Virus record (IMG/VR): IMGVR_UViG_3300006186_000001
Location: 1 to 39,840 of that record
Direction: 5' to 3' (one strand)
DNA: 39,840 nucleotides
From: a virus
The position numbers and the translations under genes are program-made. The notes below the pieces were generated by a model, which saw only the letters and a program-made list of their open reading frames with translations, did not search any database and was not told the DNA's origin. Within the stretch, counting starts at the first letter, position 1. Every line of letters begins with the position of its first letter. Below, in pieces: positions 27,564 to 35,007 of the stretch.

Positions 27564-29681
27564 TCAGTAGGTTCCGCCATTAGGGTCTGCTGGCGTGGCA
27601 GTATCAGGGCTCATCCCCGGCATGATGTCGTTTGGATCTTGTTCGGTCAGACCGGTATTCAACGGCGGTGGCGAGGCGATACCCGCCATCAGACGGTCTT
27701 CAATCGCATGGTGCGTGTCAGCGGCATTACGCACTGCCTTGGCGTTCTGCTCATTCGCGGAAGCCTGATCCTTGGCAACCTGCCCCGGGATCGTGGCGGT
27801 GATCTGCGCAGTTTTCGCCTTGAAGTTCTCGGCCTGCGCGGCCTTGAGGTCAGCATCCGCCACATCGGATGGATTGGGCTGCGGAGGCGGCGGCGGCGTA
27901 TCGCCTTCACCGGGCTTGAGCAGTCCCTGGTTGACCAAGAACTGACGCGACGCGGCGACCACTTCGTCCATGTTCGGAAAGTCGGAGTTCTTCAGGAACG
28001 CATACTGCATCAGCATGCCGAACGGACCCGGATTGTTCGACAGCTGCATGGCGGCATCGGCGGCTTCCATCCGCTGCGTGGTGTAAGACGGACCCGTGGT
28101 TACGGTGACATCGTATTTACCTAGCGACAAGTCGTTTACGGTCACCCATTCGCCCGTCTGCGGGTCCTGCATGGCCTTATTGACGGTGACCCACTTCTGA
28201 GCTCCGTCCTGGCCCAGGATACGCATCGCCCGTTCTGTGTCGATCACACGCGGAATAAGGTCCACCAGGATCTCGCCGGTATACTTCAGCGCCTTCGCCA
28301 GGTTGTCCGTGTAGACGAAATTCGCGACGTCGCCCTCTCGCTGGCGAGCCATGATAGCCCGCCCCGACGTTTCGTTCGAACGCGCGCCCAGCGACGCGTC
28401 ATAGATACCCAGCGTCGCCTTGATGTTGTCCGAGGCCATCGCCGACAGGTTCGCCCACGCGGCTGGCAGGACCGCACCAGCGAGGCGCTGCGGCTGTCCG
28501 CCATTGGGCGCATCCGCCACGACCTTGTATGGCAGGAACGGCACGTCCATATCGCCCAGGTTCTCGTAGAACTTCTCGTATCCCTTGATGGCTTCGGCCG
28601 GGCCGGTGAACGGCTGCTGCGGCTGCTTGGCGACTAGTTCGACCAGCGTGGACTGCTCGAAGTTGAACAGTCGCTGCGCGTCCTTGGCGAATCGCACCAT
28701 ACCGGACCACAGATCACGCCCCTCGACGTTCAGGATGTCACCCCATACCGGAACGAACGGGATGTACTTCCCTGGCCATTCGAACGGCCCCTCAAGCCGC
28801 TGACAACCGGACACGATTTCCATCATGACCCGCTCGTCCTGGATCACTTTCTGCTTCACCGGGCGAATACCGGCCAGTTCGAACGTCTCGGCGTGCGGAT
28901 CGAAATCCTCCGCGTCCACGACGCGCCCGTCATTCAACTGGTAGATCGTCCGCTCAATCGGCTCCTTGTACCAGTATTCCGCGATACGCACCTTGTCGGT
29001 CTCGTACCACTGCGACAACTGATCGCCGACGTTGGAACTGAAGAAATCGGCATTCTCCGCATCCGGGTATTTCTGCTTGAATGCTTTACGACCCATGTAA
29101 TCACACAGAAACCAGAACTTCGCGTCTCGGCGGTCGAATTCCTTCGCATCCGGGTCGCAATACGCGGCGAATGGATTACGAACTTCCTTAATGAAAATAT
29201 CCAGGTCAAAATCATTCTGGTCTCGATAATCCGTCACCACACGCCATACGCCATAACCGCCAGCGCATGAAAACTGGAACGCATTATCGTAAGCGCGCTC
29301 GGCATGGGACACCGATTCGATATTTCGAATAATTCCCTCGATGACTTCCGCCGTATCCTCATCACCCTCTTCGGTCGGCCTGATCTTAATGCCGGGACGA
29401 TTCTGTAACTGGTCGCCAGTAATCTGTCGGACCGACTGACGCACCTTATTGAACTCGTAACACGGACGATCCCGACGCAGGGATGTCGCGTAACTGTCCC
29501 ATTGATTGCCAGGCACGAACGTAAACTTCATATCTTCCAGCGCGGCGATACGAAGGTCGCGATCCCAGTCCACGCATCGCTCGAAACGATCACGCATTTC
29601 CGATAGGAATGTGTCATTAGGGTCATCCTTGTCCTTCAGGACCGGCTTGACGTCTTCGAGTTCTTTATACGATTTAGCCAT
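27564..29681 (-). CDS. P22-like portal protein (705 aa)
   Basis: Forms the dodecameric DNA channel. Length is close to P22 gp1 (725). N-terminal D-R-F-E-R-C-V-D-W-D-R and F-V-P-G-N-Q-W, then C-Y-E-F-N-K-V-R-Q-S-V-R-Q-I-T-G-D-Q-L-Q-N-R, are conserved podophage portal segments; E-Y-W-Y-K-E-P and a wing/crown region follow. The C-terminus is Pro/Gln/Ala-rich, as expected for the barrel and tail. It overlaps TerL by 8 nt. Confidence 0.93.
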   Translation of the reverse strand: MAKSYKELEDVKPVLKDKDDPNDTFLSEMRDRFERCVDWDRDLRIAALEDMKFTFVPGNQWDSYATSLRRDRPCYEFNKVRQSVRQITGDQLQNRPGIKIRPTEEGDEDTAEVIEGIIRNIESVSHAERAYDNAFQFSCAGGYGVWRVVTDYRDQNDFDLDIFIKEVRNPFAAYCDPDAKEFDRRDAKFWFLCDYMGRKAFKQKYPDAENADFFSSNVGDQLSQWYETDKVRIAEYWYKEPIERTIYQLNDGRVVDAEDFDPHAETFELAGIRPVKQKVIQDERVMMEIVSGCQRLEGPFEWPGKYIPFVPVWGDILNVEGRDLWSGMVRFAKDAQRLFNFEQSTLVELVAKQPQQPFTGPAEAIKGYEKFYENLGDMDVPFLPYKVVADAPNGGQPQRLAGAVLPAAWANLSAMASDNIKATLGIYDASLGARSNETSGRAIMARQREGDVANFVYTDNLAKALKYTGEILVDLIPRVIDTERAMRILGQDGAQKWVTVNKAMQDPQTGEWVTVNDLSLGKYDVTVTTGPSYTTQRMEAADAAMQLSNNPGPFGMLMQYAFLKNSDFPNMDEVVAASRQFLVNQGLLKPGEGDTPPPPPQPNPSDVADADLKAAQAENFKAKTAQITATIPGQVAKDQASANEQNAKAVRNAADTHHAIEDRLMAGIASPPPLNTGLTEQDPNDIMPGMSPDTATPADPNGGTY

Positions 29682-31086
29682 GGCGGAATTGAGACCTGAA
29701 GTTAAGGACTAACGGGGCTGTTTCCGATTTCGTCACGGCGTACCGCTTCCCCATAATGGCGTATCTTACCGCAGAAATGACGTCGTCGTTTTCCTTGACG
29801 ATTTTCCCGTCCTTCCGGTGATATAAACGGAATTCCGACCAGAAATCGGTCAAATGGGATGCCACTTTAAGACGACCCGTCTGCATCCGGTCATACATAT
29901 CCATAATACCGGCCTCAACACCATTCGTGCCGTCCTCAAAAGTGACCCGATTAGGCAGCATATTGAGCCCCTGGCTCCGGTACTGCTCGGCCAACTGCTC
30001 GCCAGACCCTTTATCGTGCTGCAACCCATCGTGAGGCCACGCGATAGGAATCCAGTCACCCTTGGGGCGGATCATTCCCGCCGTCATGATCGGCGTTGAG
30101 TTACGCACCCCGAAACAGTCGTACACGTAGATTACGTCCGAATCGCGGTCCCAGGCCAGAGCCGCCCAGCCCGTGGGGTGATCCCACCCGAAATCGATGC
30201 CAGATATCCTGGCCCAGTGAGGCTGAATCGTAACGTCGCCCGATTCGTATTTTATCCTCGCCTCGGTGATCGGGAACACCTTACCCGAACCCATGACCGG
30301 GATACCCATCGTCCGGGCCTCACGCTCGTGCTCAGGGTAAGATGCGATAATCTGGTCGCGCTTCTCTTGCGTGTAGTGCAAGGCGTCATCGATGGTCATT
30401 TTCACCACGATACGGTCGTCGCTCGGCTCCATCAGGAACCGTTTAGTGACGTTCGACATACCCAAGAGCGGCGTGTACGTCATCATAACGATACCGTTCG
30501 TCGCGTTCGTTCGGGTCAGCCCTTCCGTGTAGACCGACTCCGGTGGCTCTTCGTCGGGCCAGAAAATATCGATGGAGTCACCCTGGAACTTCTGGCGTCC
30601 CTGATCGTAAGACTTGAAGATAACGATGGACGTGCCGCCCGTGATATGACGAATCTTCGCCATCGTCACAGCACCAGCCACGTTCGGATACGACTTCAGT
30701 TCGATGATGTCATCGCCAGGAATCGCTCCCGTGCCTCGTTCCGTATCTCTACCCAACAGAATGCGCTGAGCGGCATCACGAGATACTTCCATCGTCTCCG
30801 AGGCGCACCACGCGACGATAGGCACGGCCCACTTACGACCCGTCCACCACTCCGGGTACCGGCCCGTCAGGTGCATCGCCATTTCGAATCCAGCGGACCA
30901 TGTCTTACCTAGCTGGTTACCCGCCATCAGGCAGCGTTCGCGGAACTCCTGCCCGGCGTGATGGAACTCCATCTGCTTTGGGTACGGCTGATACGTGGCA
31001 AGGAGGTTCGTCCTGGCACGCCGATCCCGCTCGCGGAGCAGCGCAAGCAGTTTCTCCTTCTTACTCTCCGTCAGAACCGCTGCCAT
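29674..31086 (-). CDS. terL: Terminase large subunit (470 aa)
   Basis: ATP-driven packaging motor with nuclease. Walker A-like M-A-G-N-Q-L-G-K-T at 54-62. Walker B I-D-I-F-W-P-D-E-E near 172-180. The RNase H-fold nuclease starts with I-S-G-I-D-F-G-W-D-H-P near 290-300 and later carries E-N-D-D-V-I-S-A-V-R-Y-A close to the end. The length matches headful-type P22-like terminases. It overlaps TerS by 26 nt and the portal gene by 8 nt. Confidence 0.95.
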   Translation of the reverse strand: MAAVLTESKKEKLLALLRERDRRARTNLLATYQPYPKQMEFHHAGQEFRERCLMAGNQLGKTWSAGFEMAMHLTGRYPEWWTGRKWAVPIVAWCASETMEVSRDAAQRILLGRDTERGTGAIPGDDIIELKSYPNVAGAVTMAKIRHITGGTSIVIFKSYDQGRQKFQGDSIDIFWPDEEPPESVYTEGLTRTNATNGIVMMTYTPLLGMSNVTKRFLMEPSDDRIVVKMTIDDALHYTQEKRDQIIASYPEHEREARTMGIPVMGSGKVFPITEARIKYESGDVTIQPHWARISGIDFGWDHPTGWAALAWDRDSDVIYVYDCFGVRNSTPIMTAGMIRPKGDWIPIAWPHDGLQHDKGSGEQLAEQYRSQGLNMLPNRVTFEDGTNGVEAGIMDMYDRMQTGRLKVASHLTDFWSEFRLYHRKDGKIVKENDDVISAVRYAIMGKRYAVTKSETAPLVLNFRSQFRHG

Positions 31087-31504
31087 GTTCCGCTTCCCTC
31101 AAAAGCGCATCGATCTGTTCCTGAAGCTGCTCAGGCGTGAGTTTCTGAAGGTTACCCTCATGTGTGATCGTCTGCTGCGCGCCCCACTGCTTGCGATTCA
31201 GACGCTCGGCTACCCACATCCTGGCTTTGATCGAATTCGAATTGTGCGCCGGATGGTCGCTACGGTTATCCGCCTTCGCGATGATCTCAAACCCTAGCTT
31301 ATTCGCGTAATCCGCCCGAGCATCATCGAACTTCTCGCCGTTACCCTCACGCAGCATCCAGTTCGTGCGCCAAGTCTGGTACGTGGGGTACGGAAGTCCC
31401 TCGGCGCGGCCTTCCTCAAGGATGACCTTGATCCAGCCATTATCGCGGATCTTCTCGATGATCTCATCGAAAATTTCGGGATCGTATGAATTAGGCATGG
31501 GCAT
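31061..31504 (-). CDS. terS: Terminase small subunit (147 aa)
   Basis: DNA-recognition subunit of the packaging motor. F-D-E-I-I-E-K-I-R-D-N-G-W near 12-24 and Y-P-T-Y-Q-T-W-R-T-N-W resemble the helix-turn-helix part of terminase small subunits. The central helices (K-A-R-M-W-V-A-E-R-L-N-R-K-Q-W-G) form the oligomerisation core. A C-terminal acidic helix (L-T-P-E-Q-L-Q-E-Q-I-D-A-L-L-R-E-A-E) would contact TerL. Its ATG overlaps the previous stop (TAATG). Confidence 0.9.
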   Translation of the reverse strand: MPMPNSYDPEIFDEIIEKIRDNGWIKVILEEGRAEGLPYPTYQTWRTNWMLREGNGEKFDDARADYANKLGFEIIAKADNRSDHPAHNSNSIKARMWVAERLNRKQWGAQQTITHEGNLQKLTPEQLQEQIDALLREAEHGSGSDGE

Positions 31505-32832
31505 TACGTCGATCCTGCGGTGTAGTGAGCCATCACATCCGATGCCGTCAGCGCCCGGGTGTAAACAGCTAGATTCTGCAACGTTCGGGTAGGAATGGAT
31601 GGCTGGGTAGAAATATACGGACCCATCAATCGATAAGCGGTTGCCGAGGCTGAAATCGCGTTAATCGGCGCTGGCTGAGTGTAATAAAGCGTGCCATTAC
31701 GATAAATACGCGTATCGGTCAGTCCAAATACAATGGCGAAATACTGACTGGTAGCAGCAATGAGCGGACCGCCATTCCCCGTGACAAGATTATTCGAACT
31801 CGCGCCTAACGATCCTGCTTCAGCCTGCCGGTCATATCGTAGCGCAGCATAAATCGTTCTGTCGTTGTCATTAGCGCTCTGAATAATACTAACACCCGAT
31901 CCATTTTCGGGATTAGCAGCGAAATTACCCCACCATTCGATGGTCAGTGGCTTGTTGTAATTAGAAAGGACCGAATTAATCGGGATTGACACATAATCCG
32001 TCATTGCGACGAACTGAGCAGCGAACCCCTGCCCGTTAGGCATAAGCGAAGGGCGCTGCCGGGTAATCGTCAATCCTGTATACGACCCATTGAGGTTCTG
32101 AATCAGTTCACGACACACCGAGTCCGTGTCACTCATCGGGTAATAGAGGTCAGGACCCTGCGAGACGATGTAATCCTGATACGTCGCTTTGGCCGCGATG
32201 GATGCAGAGTCAGGTTTCGTGCGCGTGGCAAACGATGAATCCTGCACCTTCACCGTCCAGCTGAAATTACCCTGCACCGTAGGGATACCTGACAGAACAC
32301 CATTCGTGGACAACAGAAGGCCTGGCGGAATCGAACCGGATGCGATGGTGAACACATAGTCACCCGACCCGCCAGCCGCCGTATACGTATAGCTATAGTT
32401 CTGACCCACCGTGCCCGAGGGGGCATCGCCGAAGATCTGTAGCAGTCCCGAGTTATCCGCCCTCAGATACGTCGCACCCTGTGTCACGACGCCGGATTCG
32501 CCCGTGTACCACGGCGATGGGTTGACCCCCACGACGAACATCTGATTGACCACCGAGCCATCGGTGAGCACGGCCTGGGCCTTCATGGTGCCAAGGCCAG
32601 GCGAACCAGCCACGAGCGCCACCGCAGATGAATGCGAGTCACACGTGGCATCCGACATAATCGTGACGTCAGGTCGGTCACAGCGCCATTCGACGTAAGC
32701 GATGGACTGGGCTTCGGGGATGACTGCGCGGAACTCGGCGGAGTAAATACGTGACTCACCGCGATAGAAGTCGGACCGGTGTACGCGGTCGCGCTGGAAG
32801 TCTGAGACGTAGGCTGTAAGGACGCGCGGCAT
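31504..32832 (-). CDS. Ig-like/He_PIG/LamG surface protein, first late gene (442 aa)
   Basis: Three domains. Residues ~1-112 form a beta-sandwich-like start (V-S-D-F-Q-R-D-R-V-H-R-S-D-F-Y-R-G-E-S), resembling an Ig-like bacterial surface domain. Residues ~130-200 are a putative Ig domain (G-T-V-G-Q-N-Y-S-Y-T-Y, then G-S-I-P-P-G-L-L-L-S, L-S-G-I-P-T-V-Q-G), which matches the He_PIG pattern. Residues ~225-442 are LamG-like (W-W-G-N-F-A, R-I-Y-R-N-G-T-L-Y). It opens the late operon just before terS and directly follows the terminator-ended noncoding region. It may be a capsid decoration that binds surfaces. Confidence 0.78.
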   Translation of the reverse strand: MPRVLTAYVSDFQRDRVHRSDFYRGESRIYSAEFRAVIPEAQSIAYVEWRCDRPDVTIMSDATCDSHSSAVALVAGSPGLGTMKAQAVLTDGSVVNQMFVVGVNPSPWYTGESGVVTQGATYLRADNSGLLQIFGDAPSGTVGQNYSYTYTAAGGSGDYVFTIASGSIPPGLLLSTNGVLSGIPTVQGNFSWTVKVQDSSFATRTKPDSASIAAKATYQDYIVSQGPDLYYPMSDTDSVCRELIQNLNGSYTGLTITRQRPSLMPNGQGFAAQFVAMTDYVSIPINSVLSNYNKPLTIEWWGNFAANPENGSGVSIIQSANDNDRTIYAALRYDRQAEAGSLGASSNNLVTGNGGPLIAATSQYFAIVFGLTDTRIYRNGTLYYTQPAPINAISASATAYRLMGPYISTQPSIPTRTLQNLAVYTRALTASDVMAHYTAGST

Positions 32833-32864
32833 CGATTATCCCCATCGGTTGCACGAATGGTAGC

Positions 32865-32895
32865 AAAAAGAAAGGCTCCCGTGTTAGGAGAGCCT
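32865..32895 (-). terminator. Intrinsic terminator ending the folded noncoding segment
   Basis: On the minus strand AGGCTC pairs with GAGCCT (plus 32890-32895 with 32873-32878), extended by CC/GG across a bulged base, and is followed by TTTCTTTTT. This is a textbook intrinsic terminator. Its 3' arm can alternatively pair perfectly over 8 bp with CGGGAGCC at 32975-32982 (plus), which would prevent the terminator from forming. Confidence 0.78.
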
Positions 32896-33204
32896 CGCGG
32901 CGGCGACGGGTGGCCGGAAATGGTGGCGGTAAGGATTGTCCGGCTTGCCTCTTGATGCTTGTATTGGACTCTTTCGGGAGCCACAGCGGGCAACCATTTC
33001 AAATTAGGTGGACCGGGCCGGTGATTATCTCCGGCTTACGGGTTTTTAGGACTAGGCTTTCCCGCTATTACTGCCAAGTAGAGCGCATCAGCCTGCGCAT
33101 TCCGGTCCTAGTAAGGCTGCTGGCGAGATTGCGCAATCCACTTACCGGCTCGATGCCAACAGCCTTATTAGAGCCCTTATCGCGTGAAGGGCGGCACGCG
33201 AATA
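32896..33204 (-). ncRNA. Folded ~310-nt noncoding leader/RNA ahead of late operon
   Basis: No gene spans the segment, but it is dense in hairpins on the minus strand. They are: 33173-33192 (6 bp); 33113-33124 with 33155-33166 (12 bp, one U-G, which pairs only in the minus-strand RNA) around the palindrome GATTGCGCAATC (33127-33138); 33047-33052 with 33105-33110, enclosing 5-bp and 4-bp hairpins; and 33017-33035 (GCCGG/CCGGC). It ends at the terminator at 32865. It is either a stable RNA or a leader attenuating the late genes. No known family is recognised by eye. Confidence 0.6.
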
Positions 33205-33492
33205 TTACAGATGAACCCGAAACACCATCTCGTTAATTCGGGTTAGCGTAGACCCAAGACGCTCGTTGATGTCTTCAATGCGACCCACTAGGACGGTTGC
33301 CGGGATGACCGAAGGGGGAAGGCCCTTGGCCTCAACCGGTGACTTACCCTTAAGAGCCAGTTCGATAGCATCTTCAAGCTGAGAAAGTGCTTCATCGATA
33401 TGACTGATCTTGCCGTTGGTGATGGACAGCGCACTAAAAACGGGACCCTCGGGAGCGATGGCAGGCTGACTTGTGTAGTTAACTTCGCTCAT
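33205..33492 (-). CDS. Hypothetical protein (95 aa)
   Basis: Helical protein with an extended N-terminus (S-Q-P-A-I-A-P-E-G-P-V) and a helix I-S-H-I-D-E-A-L-S-Q-L-E-D-A-I-E-L-A-L. A second helix is I-E-D-I-N-E-R-L-G-S-T-L-T-R-I. Small phage proteins of this plan occur near late regions, but none has a known function. The folded noncoding segment begins immediately after its stop. Confidence 0.68.
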   Translation of the reverse strand: MSEVNYTSQPAIAPEGPVFSALSITNGKISHIDEALSQLEDAIELALKGKSPVEAKGLPPSVIPATVLVGRIEDINERLGSTLTRINEMVFRVHL

Positions 33493-33523
33493 CTCATTTC
33501 CTCATCGTCGTTAAAAATCGCCA

Positions 33524-33545
33524 CCCCCATCCGTGGGATGAGGGG
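33524..33545 (-). terminator. GC-rich hairpin in gap before 95-aa gene
   Basis: In the plus sequence, CCCC (33524-33527) and CATCC (33528-33532) pair with GGATG (33536-33540) and GGGG (33542-33545), with one bulged A. On the minus strand the hairpin is followed within 5 nt by TTTTT. The offset makes it a weak intrinsic terminator or a pausing/attenuation site. It lies between two small genes in the same direction. Confidence 0.45.
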
Positions 33546-33560
33546 CACATCAGGGGGCAG

Positions 33561-33809
33561 CTAATCCTTCGCGGCGGGCGCGGCAGGACTGGGTTTATGG
33601 TAGCGGATGATAAGCCCATCAGGCAATGTAAGATTGTTTGCCGTATTTATCCATTGCAGATGCTTTTTCAGGTAATCGATCTTACTCTGCTGGACGGTCT
33701 GCCAAAAACGATAAGCGTGCATAGGTGATTGTCCAGAGCACTTATAAAAACCGTGCCCGCACAGCCACCTTCCGGCACTGAAAAAGATGTGTGGCTTGCC
33801 TTGGTCCAT
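33561..33809 (-). CDS. Hypothetical protein (82 aa)
   Basis: Start at ATG 33809 (TGATG overlap). An aromatic N-terminus (P-H-I-F-F-S-A-G-R-W-L-C-G-H-G-F-Y-K-C) has a Cys-Gly-His-Gly, perhaps metal-linked. A helix F-W-Q-T-V-Q-Q-S-K follows, then a Pro/Ala tail. No membrane helix is clear. Unrecognised, but the packing supports a real gene. Confidence 0.6.
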   Translation of the reverse strand: MDQGKPHIFFSAGRWLCGHGFYKCSGQSPMHAYRFWQTVQQSKIDYLKKHLQWINTANNLTLPDGLIIRYHKPSPAAPAAKD

Positions 33810-33979
33810 CACTCACCATCCTTCGGATAACTGACCAGGCCGTCGCCGTCCATGTGGTCACCCTCCCTCATGCGATCAAGCATTCGCCTTTTGGCTGCCT
33901 CAAGCTTTTTTTCCCGCTGATCCCTAAGCTCATTTTTAGTTTTTAGAACAGCCATGATTTCCGCTGCATTCATCCACAT
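33809..33979 (-). CDS. 56-aa basic coiled-coil protein
   Basis: This ORF exactly joins two neighbours with TGATG overlaps at both ends. It is helical and basic (V-L-K-T-K-N-E-L-R-D-Q-R-E-K-K-L-E-A-A-K-R-R-M), followed by an acidic tail (G-D-H-M-D-G-D-G-L). The first ATG is at 33979; a second, two codons later, is equally possible. Probably a small coiled-coil accessory protein. Confidence 0.58.
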   Translation of the reverse strand: MWMNAAEIMAVLKTKNELRDQREKKLEAAKRRMLDRMREGDHMDGDGLVSYPKDGE

Positions 33980-34164
33980 CACACCAACCCCTCCAACGCC
34001 CTCTCAATCTCGATCTCAGCCAGACGGTCGGCCCACGCCATATCCCGCTGGTTCTGCTTTGCCGTATGAACGATAAGCGCCACCCGCGCACGGGCGACCA
34101 CATTCGGGTCCGGGTTGAAGTCAAGCGGCGGCAGGTCGTTGGCGCGGGAGGTGAAGTTCAGCAT
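33979..34164 (-). CDS. Hypothetical helical protein (61 aa)
   Basis: First gene after the promoter at 34196-34223. N-terminus N-F-T-S-R-A-N-D-L-P-P-L-D, then a helix with V-A-R-A-R-V-A-L-I-V-H-T-A-K-Q and a second, A-D-R-L-A-E-I-E-I-E-R-A-L-E-G. No family is recognised. It is coupled to the next ORF by TGATG. Confidence 0.62.
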   Translation of the reverse strand: MLNFTSRANDLPPLDFNPDPNVVARARVALIVHTAKQNQRDMAWADRLAEIEIERALEGLV

Positions 34165-34195
34165 GGTCTCATCCGATGCGGTTGGTGTGGTAGGA

Positions 34196-34223
34196 ATGAT
34201 ACGGGCTTAGCCGGTAATGTCAA
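34196..34223 (-). promoter_or_regulatory. Promoter B, TTGACA-16-TATCAT with TTACCGG element
   Basis: On the minus strand TTGACA (34218-34223) is followed 16 nt later by TATCAT (34196-34201). The spacer begins with TTACCGGCTAA, five bases before the -10. Promoter A at 34.5 kb has the same element at the same distance. Predicted transcription starts ~25 nt before the 61-aa gene. The -35 overlaps the end of the upstream gene. CCTACC lies one base after the -10. Confidence 0.68.
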
Positions 34224-34467
34224 GAGGCGGATTGCAGAATTTGCAATTTTTGTCGTACTTATGAATGCCGTGATCCAAGGCATAACCCTCAAGACGCGCA
34301 GAAAGCGCCACAGCGGCCGCGTGGATCAGACTGGTAGCCTCACCGCACTCAACCATCGCGCGGGCCGCCTTCGCGCTCTCAGGAGGCAACAGGCCATCAA
34401 TGCGCACCCAACCGGCGCCTAGCTTCGACTGGCGGTGCCTCGCTACGGCCTCAGAACCCTTGCTCAT
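34207..34467 (-). CDS. Hypothetical protein with CxxC tail (86 aa)
   Basis: Begins K-G-S-E-A-V-A-R-H-R-Q-S-K and G-W-V-R-I-D-G-L-L-P-P-E, then a helical middle (A-R-A-M-V-E-C-G-E-A-T) and a C-terminal H-G-I-H-K-Y-D-K-N-C-K-F-C-N that could bind a metal (two His, CxxC). The ribosome site is weak (GAGGATGAG). Driven by promoter A just upstream. Function unknown, but the start resembles small phage regulators of the CopG-like sort; too weak to call. Confidence 0.62.
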   Translation of the reverse strand: MSKGSEAVARHRQSKLGAGWVRIDGLLPPESAKAARAMVECGEATSLIHAAAVALSARLEGYALDHGIHKYDKNCKFCNPPLDITG

Positions 34468-34493
34468 CGCTCATCCTCGTTTTCGGTGCCTGG

Positions 34494-34521
34494 ATGATAG
34501 CACATTACCCGGTAACTTCGA
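34494..34521 (-). promoter_or_regulatory. Promoter A, extended -10 TGCTATCAT with palindromic TTACCGGGTAA
   Basis: On the minus strand TGC-TATCAT (extended -10, 34494-34502) lies five bases after the perfect dyad TTACCGGGTAA (34505-34515). The -35 is weak (TCGAAG, 34516-34521). Spacing and element match promoter B, so both are probably read by the same regulator. It should drive the 86-aa gene with a ~25-nt leader. Confidence 0.65.
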
Positions 34522-34569
34522 CTTATATCGATTTCGTCTCACAGTGATACGAAGCGCGATGGGAAAGGT

Positions 34570-34821
34570 TCAGATCGGGTCGGCCAGCTTAAGCGCCTGA
34601 GACAGCCTCTCCGTAAGTCGTCCAATTTTCTGATGAACCTCCTTGGTCAGCTGAGCGCCGGTGTCATCAATTTGATCGGCTAATCCTCCATCCATCAGTT
34701 CACCATGGATTGCCTCGACGTTGTACGGCATGTGGCCAAGGTCTTCCTGGAGGTCGCAGATCTGGTTGACCAGCTGCATAGCCAGGGCTTGCTCGGGTTT
34801 AATTTTGTTGACCTTGATCAT
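34570..34821 (-). CDS. Hypothetical helical protein (83 aa)
   Basis: ATG at 34821 with GAGG nine bases upstream; first gene after the hexamer-repeat region. Helical and acidic (Q-A-L-A-M-Q-L-V-N-Q-I-C-D-L-Q-E-D-L, later Q-K-I-G-R-L-T-E-R-L-S-Q-A-L-K). It could be a small oligomeric protein. Its position beside the candidate origin raises a replication-linked role, but no family is recognised. Confidence 0.62.
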   Translation of the reverse strand: MIKVNKIKPEQALAMQLVNQICDLQEDLGHMPYNVEAIHGELMDGGLADQIDDTGAQLTKEVHQKIGRLTERLSQALKLADPI

Positions 34822-34844
34822 GGTTCGGTCCTCTTTGTTTTCGG

Positions 34845-34990
34845 GGTAGGCGTTACAACAAGCGTTACATGTAACGCCCTACCGTTACACCGTTACTAAA
34901 ATCCCCCCTTACAGGGGGAGGATTTTGTAACGGGGTTTGTAACGGGGTAGCCGGGAAGTTTGTAACGCCTGTAACGCCCAGTTTGTAACG
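34845..34990. repeat. GTAACG/CGTTAC iteron cluster with dyads, candidate replication origin
   Basis: Ten copies in 146 bp. CGTTAC at 34851, 34863, 34883 and 34891; GTAACG at 34871, 34927, 34939, 34962, 34971 and 34985. Left copies are mostly in one orientation and right copies in the other, with a hairpin between. CGTTACATGTAACG (34863-34876) is a perfect palindrome. GGTAGGCGTTAC (34845-34856) and GTAACGCCCTACC (34871-34883) form a longer inverted repeat. No gene is visible here. Direct and inverted iterons just after a primase-helicase gene fit an origin; operator cluster is the alternative. Confidence 0.6.
34898..34926. terminator. Hairpin in iteron cluster, possible bidirectional terminator
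   Basis: AAAATCC (34898-34904) pairs with GGATTTT (34920-34926), and CCCC (34905-34908) with GGGG (34915-34918), leaving a bulged A and a 6-nt loop. A-rich and T-rich ends on both strands make it terminator-like in either direction. It would stop readthrough from the primase gene, or be a structural part of the origin. It divides left- and right-oriented hexamers. Confidence 0.58.
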
Positions 34991-35007
34991 CCTAATTCAG
35001 CTTCTGT

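Noticed and set aside
27465-28124. 219-aa plus-strand frame
   Set aside because: Lies opposite the scaffold and portal genes, with Arg-rich composition and no ribosome site.
30178-30912. 244-aa plus-strand frame opposite terL
   Set aside because: Antisense shadow; no protein family features and many Arg/His residues.
32896-33204. tRNA or group I intron in the noncoding gap
   Set aside because: No D-loop or T-loop signatures and no recognisable intron core or homing endonuclease; kept as an unidentified folded RNA.
34845-34990. CRISPR array
   Set aside because: Repeats are only 6 bp, in both orientations and unevenly spaced, with no cas genes; an origin or operator cluster fits better.
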